Below are positions 1-6,822 of a DNA stretch of 9,888 nt, in pieces. The translations under genes were made by a program, and so were the position numbers. The stretch is from JAMXLO01 sp035569235 (GTDB lineage Bacteria; Pseudomonadota; Alphaproteobacteria; Acetobacterales; Acetobacteraceae), in contig DATMND010000366.1 of NCBI GenBank assembly GCA_035569235.1, forward strand, positions 1 to 9,888, given 5' to 3'. The first letter of the stretch is position 1. Every line of letters begins with the position of its first letter. Below the pieces are notes generated by a model. That model searched no databases, was not told the origin of the DNA, and saw only the letters and a list, made by a program, of their open reading frames with translations.

Positions 1-882
1 GATCTTGCTCCGCAGCACCTCGTCGTAGCTGATGGACTGCAGCCGCTGGCCGCGCTCGGCACGGTTCTCGATCGCGCGCGCACCGGCCATATTGGCGGAC
101 TCCTCGATCCGCTGGCCGAGATAGCGATAGAAGTGCATCACGCTTTCTTCCGGCTCGGAACGGGCACGCTCCTCGGTCGGTGCGACATAGACGGGGACAC
201 GCAAGAATACCTTGCCATTTCCGTCGTGCCCGCCGTCAACCCAGCCCTCGCGATACGCTGCAAGATTTGGTCCCAGCTCGGACAGATCGCCGAGCCGCGT
301 CGCACAGAAGATCGGATTTCCCTGCGCGCCGTTGGCCGGATAGGTGTCGGGGCTGGTCGCCGCAACGCGGATCTCCGGATACGGCTTTTGGTACGGCTTC
401 GGCACCATGCACACGTCGTCGAAATGATAGAACTGGCCATCGAAACTGAAGCGCTCCTGCGTCCAGGCGCGCTTGAGGATTTCCAGCACTTCGACAAACC
501 GTTCGCGGCTTTCGGCGTAGGAGACGCCATAGGCTTGATAGACACGTGGAAACCCGCTGCGCCCGACACCAAAGATCAGCCTGCCGTGGCTGATCTGATC
601 GACCGTCGCTGCCTCCTCGGCGAGTTGCAGCGGATGGCACAGCGGCAGCACCTGCACCGCGGTGCCGATCTTCATCCGTTTGGTGCGCGCCGCGATTGCA
701 GTGGCGATCATCAACGGCGCGGCCAGCACCGACCGCTCGGGCGCGGTGTGCAGCTCCGCCAGCCACATCACGTCGAGACCCCACCGCTCCGCGGCGTCCA
801 CCTGTTCGAACGACAGGGTGAACGCGTCCTCCTCGGTTTGCCCCGGCAATCTTTGAAACTCGTGGAACATGCCGAATTCCAT
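1..882 (-). CDS. Luciferase-like (LLM class) flavin-dependent monooxygenase, 3' end outside window
   Basis: The minus strand is open for 294 codons from the ATG at 882 to the window edge, so the C-terminus is missing. The protein begins MEFGMFHEFQ and has the TIM-barrel pattern of bacterial luciferase-like oxidoreductases: LAELHTAP at residues 41-48, then LPLCHPLQLAEEAATVDQIS at 79-98 followed by HGRLIFGVGRSGF. Such enzymes use reduced FMN or F420 and, in most members, O2 to oxidise a small organic substrate in the cytoplasm. The start is supported by AAGGAG about 10 nt upstream (893-898 on the complement). The gene lies 28 bp downstream of the hydroxyacid dehydrogenase on the same strand, so the two are probably co-transcribed. 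Family members are usually somewhat longer than 294 residues, in line with a lost tail. The family is clear; the substrate is unknown. Confidence 0.9.
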   Translation of the reverse strand, partial: MEFGMFHEFQRLPGQTEEDAFTLSFEQVDAAERWGLDVMWLAELHTAPERSVLAAPLMIATAIAARTKRMKIGTAVQVLPLCHPLQLAEEAATVDQISHGRLIFGVGRSGFPRVYQAYGVSYAESRERFVEVLEILKRAWTQERFSFDGQFYHFDDVCMVPKPYQKPYPEIRVAATSPDTYPANGAQGNPIFCATRLGDLSELGPNLAAYREGWVDGGHDGNGKVFLRVPVYVAPTEERARSEPEESVMHFYRYLGQRIEESANMAGARAIENRAERGQRLQSISYDEVLRSKI

Positions 883-910
883 ATCCGCTTTTCTCCTTCG
901 TATGCCGAGG

Positions 911-1891
911 TCAGTAACCGCGGGTCGGGTCGAACTGGTTTGGCATCGGCCTGCCCTCGCGCCAGGCGCGCAGATTGTAGAAGAATAGGTCCAGGCTGCG
1001 CGCATTGTAGGTGTTCGGATCATCCACGGAAGTGTGCGGGCTGATGATCAGGTTGGGTGTGCTCCACAGACGATGCCTTGGAGGGATCGGTTCCGGCGTG
1101 AACACGTCGAGCACCGCGCCGGACAGTTTCCCCGCGTCGAGCAGGTCGCACAGCGCGTCCTGATCGAGCAGCGCGCCGCGGCCGATGTTCACCAGCCCGG
1201 CGCCGCTTGGCAGCAGGCCCAGACGGCGGCGATCCATCAGCCCACGCGTCGCATCGGTCAAAGGACAGGCGAGCACCAGGAATTCCGTCCGCGGCAGCAC
1301 GCGATCCAGTTCTTCAGTGGTGATCACGTCCGCGCAGTGCGGGTGCGGACGGTGCATCGCGCGCACGCCGGTCACGTGCATGCCGAACCGCGCCGCCTGC
1401 ATCGCCGCCGCTCCGCCCAGCGAACCCAAACCGACAATGGTGACGCGCCGCCCGTCCAGCACCGCGCCCCACAGTTTCTGCCAGCGCCCCGCGCGCTGGT
1501 GCGTGACCATCTCCGGCACGCGGTTGGCAAGCATCAGCACCGACATGATGGCGAACTCGCCAGCCTTCACCGCGTGCGTGCCGGCGTTGTTCAGCAGCGC
1601 CACACCCGGCGGCAGCCAGTCGAACGGCGCAAGCCTGTCGAGGCCCGCATTGGTGATGAACAGCAGCTTCAGTCGGGGCGCGAGGCATGGAAACTTCGCT
1701 GCCACCACGCCGATCTCGGTGATCAGCGCATCGGCTTCGGCAATCCCCGCGCCGAAATCCGCATCTGTATCGCCGACCGTAACCTCGTGCCCGATGCCGA
1801 CATCAGGAGCACGCGCGGCTGCCTGCTCCCACATCCCGCGGGAGAACAGGAACAGCGGATCGTTGGGGGGATTCTGGATATGGACGCGCAT
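911..1891 (-). CDS. D-isomer specific 2-hydroxyacid dehydrogenase
   Basis: This 326-residue protein should reduce a 2-oxoacid to a D-2-hydroxyacid, or run the reverse, with NAD(P)H in the cytoplasm. The Rossmann dinucleotide motif is GLGSLG at residues 154-159. The catalytic set of the family is visible: Arg238 in NIGRG, Glu267 in DVFTPEP and His286 in SPHTS, with normal spacing. HGA/THA-type substrate-loop residues lie around NNAGTHAVKAGEFAI (101-115). I chose the ATG at 1891 because MRVHIQNPP is a natural first strand and an AGGG lies upstream. Further in-frame ATGs at 1909 and 1951 are possible but lack a clear ribosome site, and the 1951 one would overlap the divergent gene. It is the first gene of a leftward pair with the flavin monooxygenase. 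The exact substrate (glyoxylate, hydroxypyruvate, phosphoglycerate-like or other) cannot be set. Confidence 0.92.
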   Translation of the reverse strand: MRVHIQNPPNDPLFLFSRGMWEQAAARAPDVGIGHEVTVGDTDADFGAGIAEADALITEIGVVAAKFPCLAPRLKLLFITNAGLDRLAPFDWLPPGVALLNNAGTHAVKAGEFAIMSVLMLANRVPEMVTHQRAGRWQKLWGAVLDGRRVTIVGLGSLGGAAAMQAARFGMHVTGVRAMHRPHPHCADVITTEELDRVLPRTEFLVLACPLTDATRGLMDRRRLGLLPSGAGLVNIGRGALLDQDALCDLLDAGKLSGAVLDVFTPEPIPPRHRLWSTPNLIISPHTSVDDPNTYNARSLDLFFYNLRAWREGRPMPNQFDPTRGY

Positions 1892-1949
1892 CGGCACGCA
1901 CCCTGCCATGGCTTTGCCATCGCGGACAAATTCCGGCAGTGAGCCGTCC

Positions 1950-2591
1950 ATGCTGCCGATCCTGTTCCGCGATCAACGCTTCGTGGTGCTCGACAAGCCC
2001 TCTGGCCTGCCGGTGCATCCTGGTCCGCGCGGCGGCCCGAGCGTGGAGGATTTTTTCCCGTCACTGTCGCGGCGGAAGGATGGGCCCTGGCTGGTCCATC
2101 GCCTGGACGCCGACACGGCCGGCTGCCTTCTGGTGGCATTGCGCCGGTCGGCATTGAAGGCGGCGCAGGCCGAATTCGCCGCCGGGCGCGCGCACAAGAC
2201 TTACTGGGCGGTGGTTCGCGGCGTTCCTGCCACCGGCGCCGGCACGATCGACGCACCGCTGCTGCGGCTGAACACACGCGGCGGCTGGCGCATGATTGTC
2301 GACAGTGCCGGCAAGCGGGCCGTGACCGATTGGCGCGTGCTGGGACAGGCCGGTGACACGGCATGGCTCGAACTCACACCGCACACCGGCCGGACGCATC
2401 AGGTGCGCGTGCATTGTGCGGCGTTGGGCTTCCCGGTGCTCGGGGATCCTGTGTACGATGGCGGCGCCGGACACTTGCAGCTGCTTGCACGTGCCTTGAT
2501 CCTGCGCCTGGATCCGCCGCTCAGTGCGGTCGCACCAGTACCGGCACACATGCGCGAGGCCTTGCACGACTGTGGCTTGCCGATCGGCTGA
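1950..2591 (+). CDS. RluA-family RNA pseudouridine synthase, single-domain
   Basis: This 213-residue protein should isomerise uridine to pseudouridine in rRNA or tRNA. It carries LDKPSGLPVHPGP (14-26), the catalytic motif HRLDADTAGCLL (50-61) with Asp53 as nucleophile, KTYWAVVRG (83-91), TPHTGRTHQVRVH (143-155), GDPVYD (165-170) and LLARAL (178-183). There is no N-terminal S4 domain, so it resembles the short RluA type rather than RluC/RluD. The usual Ser/Thr-Ser-Gly after the catalytic Asp reads Thr-Ala-Gly, a mild variation. The ATG at 1950 gives MLPILFRDQRFVVLDKP, which fits the family start. The reading frame stays open far upstream, but that part is antisense to the dehydrogenase. It is divergent from the dehydrogenase across 58 bp and ends 18 bp before the thiolase-like gene, with which it may share a transcript. 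The RNA target is not known. Confidence 0.93.
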   Translation: MLPILFRDQRFVVLDKPSGLPVHPGPRGGPSVEDFFPSLSRRKDGPWLVHRLDADTAGCLLVALRRSALKAAQAEFAAGRAHKTYWAVVRGVPATGAGTIDAPLLRLNTRGGWRMIVDSAGKRAVTDWRVLGQAGDTAWLELTPHTGRTHQVRVHCAALGFPVLGDPVYDGGAGHLQLLARALILRLDPPLSAVAPVPAHMREALHDCGLPIG

Positions 2592-2609
2592 TCGAAGGGA
2601 GACGGGTTC

Positions 2610-3755
2610 ATGTCGTTGCGCGAGAAGGGTGCCATCACCGGCGTCGGCGAGACGCAGTACATGCGCGGCACCGATCGGACGCCACTGTCGCTTCACCTCG
2701 AAGCGTCGCTGAACGCGATTGCCGATGCCGGACTGAAACCGACCGATATCGATGGCGTGATCCCGTATGGCCACGGTGCCGTCGCCGAGGACTTCATCAC
2801 CAATTTCGGCATTCCCGATCTGCGGTTTTCGGCAACCACGCCGATGGGCGGCGCCAGCGCTGTCGCCGCCATCCAGTGTGCCGTCGCAGCGATCAGCGCC
2901 GGCATCTGCAACCACGTGCTGCTGTCGCTCGGCCGCACCGGCTACTCCGGCGGACGCATCGGCACGCGCGTGCAGCAGATGCCGCAGTTCCGTCTGATCG
3001 GCGAGTTCGAAATGCCGTCGGGCGCGATCGCGCCGGCGCAGCTCTATGCCGTGATGGCGCGACGGCACATGGAACTTTACGGCACCACCTCCCGCCAGTT
3101 CGCCGAGATCGCCGTCACCACGCGGCGTCACGCCTCGCTCAACCCCAACGCCACGATGCGCAATCCGATCACCATCGAGGATCATCAGGCCTCGCGCATG
3201 ATCTCCGATCCGCTGCGCCTGCTGGATTGCTCGCTGGAGAGCGACGGCGGCGCGGCGGTGGTGATCAGTGCGGCCGAACGCGCGAACGATATGAAGCGGC
3301 GCCCCGTCGTTATCATGGGCGTGGCCGAGGGCCACCCGGACTCGCCGAGCGCGATCACGCAGCGTCCGGACCTGACCACGCTCGGCCTGGCCAAAGCTGC
3401 ACCGAAGGCGTTCGCGATGGCCGGTGTGACGCATGACGACATCGATGTTGCCGAAGTCTACGATTGTTTCACCTACATCGTGCTGTGCCAGCTCGAGGAT
3501 CTCGGCTTCTGCAAGAAGGGCGAGGGTGGCGGCTTCGTGCAGGACGGTGCGATCGGCCTTGGCGGAAGGCTGCCGGTCAACACGCATGGCGGGCTGTTGT
3601 CGCAGGCGCACATGGCGGGGATGAACCATATCATCGAACTGACCCACCAGCTGCGCGGCGACGCGGCGGCACAAGTGACCGATGCGGAGATCGGCCTGGT
3701 GACCGGTTACGGCGATATGGGCGACGGTTCGCTCGCCATCATGCGGAGGGGCTGA
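2610..3755 (+). CDS. Thiolase-fold protein of the SCP2/Ltp type lacking the acylated cysteine
   Basis: This 381-residue protein has the two-part thiolase fold. GAITGVGETQYMRG opens it (7-20), AAISAGICNHVLLS lies at 93-106, the C-terminal half begins near PVVIMGVAEG (232-241), and NTHGGLLSQAHMAG lies at 324-337. The nucleophile of true thiolases should sit near residue 80, but the sequence there is TPMGGASA, with Gly-Gly in place of Cys. The C-terminal site reads VTGYGDMGDGS, also without the usual Cys. His326 of the HGG motif and tyrosines 284, 289 and 367 remain. In the Ltp2 aldolases of steroid side-chain breakdown, tyrosines act in place of the cysteines and a DUF35 protein is the partner. 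The next gene, one base away, is such a DUF35 protein, so an acyl-CoA retro-aldolase or related C-C bond enzyme is a fair inference. An AGGGAG-like ribosome site precedes the ATG. Annotation pipelines may call it acetyl-CoA acetyltransferase, which is probably wrong. Confidence 0.9.
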   Translation: MSLREKGAITGVGETQYMRGTDRTPLSLHLEASLNAIADAGLKPTDIDGVIPYGHGAVAEDFITNFGIPDLRFSATTPMGGASAVAAIQCAVAAISAGICNHVLLSLGRTGYSGGRIGTRVQQMPQFRLIGEFEMPSGAIAPAQLYAVMARRHMELYGTTSRQFAEIAVTTRRHASLNPNATMRNPITIEDHQASRMISDPLRLLDCSLESDGGAAVVISAAERANDMKRRPVVIMGVAEGHPDSPSAITQRPDLTTLGLAKAAPKAFAMAGVTHDDIDVAEVYDCFTYIVLCQLEDLGFCKKGEGGGFVQDGAIGLGGRLPVNTHGGLLSQAHMAGMNHIIELTHQLRGDAAAQVTDAEIGLVTGYGDMGDGSLAIMRRG

Positions 3756-3756
3756 G

Positions 3757-4164
3757 ATGAAAGACTATGCCAAGCTCATGCCGCAGCCGACCCCGGACAC
3801 GCAGCCCTACTGGGACGGTCTGAACGCACACACGCTGCGGCTGCAACGCTGCGCCGCATGCGGCAAGGTCCGTCACTATCCGCGTCCGGTTTGCGATGCC
3901 TGCTACTCGATGCGCGTCGAGTGGATCGACGCCTCCGGCCGTGGCCGCGTGCACAGCTGGACCACAACGCACCATGCCTTCCATCCGGGCTTCAAGCCGG
4001 ACCTGCCCTATACGCTGGTCACCGTGGATCTCGATGAAGGCGTGCGGATGAATGCGCAGCTTCGCACTCTCAATCCGGCGGAACTGCGCATCGGACTCCC
4101 CGTGCGGGTCGCGTTTGAGCAGGCGACGGATGGACTGACGCTACCGGTATTCGTGTCGGCATAG
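3757..4164 (+). CDS. Zn-ribbon / OB-fold (DUF35) protein, partner of the thiolase-like enzyme
   Basis: This 135-residue protein has an N-terminal helix (TPDTQPYWDGL, 12-22) and a rubredoxin-like zinc ribbon with Cys32-x2-Cys35 and Cys46-x2-Cys49. It ends in an OB-fold with the typical SGRGRVHSWTTTHHAFHPGF segment (55-74) and PYTLVTVDLDEGVRM. DUF35 proteins bind thiolase-fold enzymes and in known cases complete or gate the acyl-CoA site. The ATG follows the thiolase-like stop after one base, so the two are translationally linked and most likely form one complex. All four zinc ligands are present and the length is normal for the family. No promoter is visible between the genes. Confidence 0.94.
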   Translation: MKDYAKLMPQPTPDTQPYWDGLNAHTLRLQRCAACGKVRHYPRPVCDACYSMRVEWIDASGRGRVHSWTTTHHAFHPGFKPDLPYTLVTVDLDEGVRMNAQLRTLNPAELRIGLPVRVAFEQATDGLTLPVFVSA

Positions 4165-4182
4165 GCAGTAAGGCAAAAAGGT

Positions 4183-4292
4183 TTCGCACAGAGGGCCACT
4201 GAGGGACGAAAGTATGGCTCTGCGCGCGAAGCGCATTCATTCACTTCCTCGGCGGTTCTCTGTGTGCCTTTCTCAGTGGCCCTCCGTGTGAA
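4183..4292. repeat. Imperfect long inverted repeat in the intergenic gap
   Basis: The arms lie at about 4183-4203 and 4272-4292. The inner 13 bases of each arm, GAGGGCCACTGAG and CTCAGTGGCCCTC, are perfectly complementary, and the outer part matches with a few mismatches. The 68-base interior includes a second CTCTGTGTG-like stretch (4258-4266) similar in style to the arms. Stretches of CACAGAGG/CTCTGTG character are common as dispersed intergenic repeats in environmental proteobacteria. It fills most of the 224-bp gap between the DUF35 and transporter genes and has no credible reading frame. It could be a MITE-like or REP-like element, or an mRNA hairpin acting at the end of the upstream operon. 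No T-run follows, so it is not a classical terminator. Confidence 0.6.
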
Positions 4293-4388
4293 CGCTTGCT
4301 TTCTTGACGCCTGTCCGAAGGTCGATAGGCTCCCGCATCGACGTCGCCGGACCGCTCCGGCCGAAGCCGGACGCTGGAGCACGGCACC

Positions 4389-5294
4389 ATGCCCCTGTGG
4401 ATACCCATCACCGTCTCGGCCGCGCTGTTCCAGTGCTGGCGCACGGCGATGCAGCAGAAGCTGCGACACCTGCTGTCGGTCAACGGTGCCGGCTTTGTGC
4501 GCTACCTGTACGGTGCGCCGACCGCGCTCGTGCTGCTGGTTGGCGCCCTTATCGCCACCGGCCTGCCGCTTCCGGCTCCCAACCTGCCGTTCCTGTTGCA
4601 CTGCATCGCCGGCGGGCTGATGCAGATTCTCGCCACCAATCTGCTCATCATGGCGTTCGGCTATCGAAACTTCGCGGTAGGCACTGCCTATTCAAAAACC
4701 GAGACGGTGCAGAGCGCGGTTGTGGCGTTGATCGTGCTGCACGAGGTGCTGCGTCCGTTTGCCTGGGCCGGCATCGCGCTTGGGCTGTGCGGCGTGATGA
4801 CCCTGTCGCTTGCGGGGCGCGGACTGCGACCCGGGGACCTGGCGCGGGCGACGGTGCAGCCCGCGGCGCTTGCAGGATTGAGCGCGGGATTTTTGTTCGC
4901 GCTGACCACGGTATTCATCAAGCTGGCCAATCGCGCACTGAGCGGACCCAGCCTGTTCGTGCGCGCGCTGTTTGTGCTGGTCTGCATGAACACGCTGCAG
5001 ATCATGATGCAGGGCGCGTTCCTGGCATGGCGCGAGCCAGACGAATTGCGCAAGGCAATCACGACCTGGCGCAGTTCGGCTTGGGTGGGGACGCTGTCGG
5101 CCTTGGGTTCGGCCTGCTGGTTCACCGCCTTCGCGATGGCCGAGGTCGCGCTGGTCCGTTCGGTCGGTCAGGTGGAGATCGTATTCACGTTGCTGTTCAG
5201 CCGGTTCTATCTGAAGGAGACGTTGAAGCCCGGCGACATCGCCGGGCTCGCCCTTGTGGTATGCGGTGTGCTGGTGATCGTGCTGGGAAGCTGA
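4389..5294 (+). CDS. DMT-superfamily (EamA-type) membrane transporter
   Basis: This 301-residue, strongly hydrophobic protein has two similar halves of about five transmembrane helices each, as in EamA/RhaT-like drug/metabolite transporters. The first half has GFVRYLYGAPTALVLLVGAL (34-53) and FAVGTAYSKTETVQSAVVAL, which matches the helix 3-4 region where an alternative substrate exporter is usually conserved. The second half has LVRSVGQVEIVFTLLFSRFY, followed by LKETLKPGDIAGLALVVCGV, the hallmark end of the fold. The ATG at 4389 is preceded by a GGAG about 11 nt upstream. It would sit in the inner membrane and export or import a small metabolite; the substrate is unknown. It follows the thiolase-like/DUF35 pair in the same direction but after a 224-bp gap with an inverted repeat, so it may have its own promoter. 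Confidence 0.92.
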   Translation: MPLWIPITVSAALFQCWRTAMQQKLRHLLSVNGAGFVRYLYGAPTALVLLVGALIATGLPLPAPNLPFLLHCIAGGLMQILATNLLIMAFGYRNFAVGTAYSKTETVQSAVVALIVLHEVLRPFAWAGIALGLCGVMTLSLAGRGLRPGDLARATVQPAALAGLSAGFLFALTTVFIKLANRALSGPSLFVRALFVLVCMNTLQIMMQGAFLAWREPDELRKAITTWRSSAWVGTLSALGSACWFTAFAMAEVALVRSVGQVEIVFTLLFSRFYLKETLKPGDIAGLALVVCGVLVIVLGS

Positions 5295-5475
5295 CGCGCG
5301 AAGAGGGTCAAATTGGCCTATCCGCTCGCCATGGTTGCCGAGCTGCTCTGGTAGCTGCCCGGTCGCGGTATAGCGCGGATACTGGCCGTCTGATACTGGC
5401 GGCCCCTTGCAATGACCGCCTCGGATGGTTTGCTGCCCGACAGCTATCCGGCGACGAACCTGCAAAAGCGAACGC
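5295..5475. other. Convergent intergenic gap with a short direct repeat
   Basis: This stretch separates the transporter from the convergent dihydrofolate-reductase-like gene. I see no gene in it. It has a 9-bp direct repeat, GATACTGGC, at 5378-5386 and 5392-5400, and weak inverted GGCCG/CGGCC at 5384-5388 and 5400-5404. A small stem AGCGAA/TTCGCT at about 5466-5483 overlaps the end of the next gene. No hairpin with a T-run was found, so a rho-independent terminator is not supported. Confidence 0.5.
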
Positions 5476-6132
5476 TTATTCGCTCTCCTCGCGCCCGAGC
5501 ACGACGTGCGTCGCGAGGTCTGTGGCAGTGGATTCCATCACGCGGTAGCCGAGGGCAGGGAGATCCAAGCCCTCGAACATAGCCTCGCCCCGTCCGAGCA
5601 GGACAGGCGAAAGCGCGAAGTGCAGTTCATCGATTAGGCCGGCCTGCAGATATTGGCGAACTGTCGAGACGCCACCTCCAATCTTGACGTCGCGTGCTCC
5701 CGCGGCGTCGCGTGCGCGCTCGAGCGCGGCGTGGATCCCGTCCGTGACGAAGTAGAACGTGGTGCCGCCCTCCATTACGATCGGCTCGCGGGCATGGTGC
5801 GTTAGGACGAACGTCGGAGCGTGATAGGGCGGATTGTCTCCCCACCAGCCCTTCCAGCTGTCGTCCAGCCATTCCCCACGCACGGGACCGAACATGTTCC
5901 GGCCAAGGATGAAGGCACCGAAGCCATCCATCGAGCGGTGGGCAAAGGTCTCGTCCACGCCCTCCGAGCCACCGCCCTTGCCGAACATGGCCCTGAAGGT
6001 CTTCGTTCCGACGAACCAGCGGTGTAGCTCCGTTCCGCGCTTTCCCAGAGGATCCTGAAGACTCTGTTCCGGGCCGGCTCCGAACCCGTCCAGGGACAAC
6101 GAAAACGCCGCGACTCTGACACGCCCCACCAT
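5476..6132 (-). CDS. Dihydrofolate-reductase-like (RibD C-terminal fold) family protein
   Basis: This 218-residue protein has the RibD_C/DHFR-like fold: VRVAAFSLSLDGF (5-17), GAFILGRNMFGP (72-83), PTFVLTHHARE (106-116), then the nucleotide loop VKIGGGVSTVRQYL (149-162) and IDELHFALSPVLLGRGEAMF (167-186). Such proteins reduce a pterin or related substrate with NADPH, but many stand-alone members have no known reaction and are often mislabelled as riboflavin enzymes. I chose the ATG at 6132 because GAGGGGG sits a few bases upstream and MVGRVRVAAFSLSLDG is the usual family start. The longer versions from 6156 or 6183 add a non-conserved tail. It is a lone gene pointing left, convergent with the transporter. 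Its codon use resembles the neighbours. Confidence 0.92.
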   Translation of the reverse strand: MVGRVRVAAFSLSLDGFGAGPEQSLQDPLGKRGTELHRWFVGTKTFRAMFGKGGGSEGVDETFAHRSMDGFGAFILGRNMFGPVRGEWLDDSWKGWWGDNPPYHAPTFVLTHHAREPIVMEGGTTFYFVTDGIHAALERARDAAGARDVKIGGGVSTVRQYLQAGLIDELHFALSPVLLGRGEAMFEGLDLPALGYRVMESTATDLATHVVLGREESE

Positions 6133-6466
6133 AGCCCCCTCTACTGATTGCAACATGCTACGTTGCTGAACCAGTGTCTGCAATCAGAGAGCACGAGCGC
6201 GGCATTGATCGGCGAGTTTGGGTCGAGAGCAGCCGTTGCGCTTTCATTCGGAGATAGGCTCTGATTCCAGGAGGCTCCTGCTGGTGCTCGGTCGCGGTGC
6301 GCACGCGAACGACCCATTGTCAGGCAAGCGTCTGCCGCGGGCCTTGCCGCAGACCATTTCATAGCCGGATCACCCGATATTCTTCGTCATGGTCCGCGAT
6401 GGCGCCCATCACCCATAGCCCAACCGTCGTTGCAACTGTCCCAAGAAATCATTCCTAATTATCTCT

Positions 6467-6493
6467 TTGACAAAGCAGATTTGTAGGAATAAT
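6467..6493 (+). promoter_or_regulatory. Candidate sigma-70 promoter P1
   Basis: A perfect -35 box TTGACA lies at 6467-6472. It is followed after 15 bp by AATAAT (6488-6493, five of six to consensus), or after 17 bp by TAATAG (6490-6495, three of six). The surrounding DNA is AT-rich. It points toward the 65-codon gene. The spacing to the better -10 box is short, so the call is tentative. Confidence 0.4.
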
Positions 6494-6496
6494 AGC

Positions 6497-6525
6497 TTGA
6501 TGGCGTGCTGGCGCTCAGATAAACT
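6497..6525 (+). promoter_or_regulatory. Candidate sigma-70 promoter P2
   Basis: TTGATG (6497-6502) and TAAACT (6520-6525) are separated by exactly 17 bp, and each box matches consensus at four of six positions. A transcript from here would start near 6532 and carry a leader of about 90 nt with the stem-loop at 6573-6608 ahead of the small gene. Confidence 0.35.
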
Positions 6526-6572
6526 ATTGGGCGAAGGGCTAAAAGTGTCATCAAAAAGCGTAGGGTCCGCCA

Positions 6573-6608
6573 GCAGAACCGCCCCTGTTCACCGCAGGGG
6601 CGGTCTGC
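6573..6608 (+). promoter_or_regulatory. Strong stem-loop in the leader of the small gene
   Basis: ACCGCCCCTG (6578-6587) pairs perfectly with CAGGGGCGGT (6595-6604) around a 7-nt loop. Past one bulged A the stem continues with GCAG/CTGC, giving 14 base pairs. It ends 16 nt before the ATG at 6625, with the ribosome site AAAGGA between. No T-run follows on the plus strand, so a leader control element is likelier than a terminator. On the minus strand a TTTTT occurs only about 20 nt beyond the stem. Confidence 0.6.
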
Positions 6609-6624
6609 ACCCAAAGGATAGCAG

Positions 6625-6822
6625 ATGACGGGTCAATCTGACCACAAGGCCGAGAAGCCAGTAGCCGATGAACTGCCTCCAGAGGAAGCTGAGCGGGTTG
6701 CCCGCGATGTGGCTCGGCGGTTGCTGACGACGCTAAAACGAAGGAGCGGCCCACCTTCCGCTACTGGGACAGAAACTCCGCAGTCAGTGCAACGAAAGAT
6801 GCCATCCCAACCCGTCGATTGA
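6625..6822 (+). CDS. Small charged hypothetical protein (65 residues)
   Basis: I do not recognise a named family. The protein has a charged N-terminal half with a probable amphipathic helix, LPPEEAERVARDVARRLL (17-34). A Pro/Ser/Thr/Gln-rich tail follows that is likely disordered. The helix style resembles small uncharacterised alphaproteobacterial proteins with a PEEAERVAR-type core. Support for a real gene is a good ribosome site (AAAGGA, 6-7 nt before the ATG), candidate promoters and a leader stem-loop directly upstream, and a sensible helix. It has no signal peptide or membrane segment. The tail may be degenerate or species-specific. An antisense frame (6836-6633) is rejected. It stands alone, with about 250 bp of apparently empty DNA after it. 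Confidence 0.55.
   Translation: MTGQSDHKAEKPVADELPPEEAERVARDVARRLLTTLKRRSGPPSATGTETPQSVQRKMPSQPVD

Larger units (their letters stand above)
6133..6624. other. Long, mostly non-coding region, locally AT-rich
   Basis: About 490 bp lie between the starts of the leftward reductase-like gene and the rightward small gene. The part at 6421-6480 is only about 40% G+C by hand count, well below the flanks. It holds two promoter-like arrays and a stem-loop (listed separately) and a short palindrome, CAGGAGGCTCCTG, at 6268-6280. On the minus strand a 30-codon open stretch (6448-6359) reads as a hydrophobic segment ending in ADHDEEYRVIRL. Its stop overlaps the ATG of a 73-codon frame (6362-6141), but neither looks like a known protein. 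I treat both as unproven. Confidence 0.5.

Noticed and set aside
133..1044. Plus-strand open frame of 303 codons
   Set aside because: It is the shadow of the luciferase-like gene, which has an unbroken, motif-rich minus-strand frame.
1185..1949. N-terminal extension of the pseudouridine synthase frame
   Set aside because: This part is antisense to the hydroxyacid dehydrogenase and lacks S4 or other domains; the family start fits the ATG at 1950.
2061..3674. Long minus-strand open frame (537 codons)
   Set aside because: It is antisense to the RluA and thiolase-like genes; its Arg/His/Gly-rich translation has no family motif, as expected from the shadow of GC-rich genes.
4304..5548. Plus-strand open frame of 414 codons
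   Set aside because: It overlaps the transporter in another frame and its translation is Arg/Ala-rich noise, whereas the transporter frame has clear membrane helices.
6141..6362. 73-codon minus-strand frame just upstream of the reductase-like gene, with a hydrophobic 30-codon frame before it
   Set aside because: No ribosome site, no family likeness and ordinary composition; it ends over the ribosome site region of the next gene by chance. Kept only as a note in the intergenic entry.
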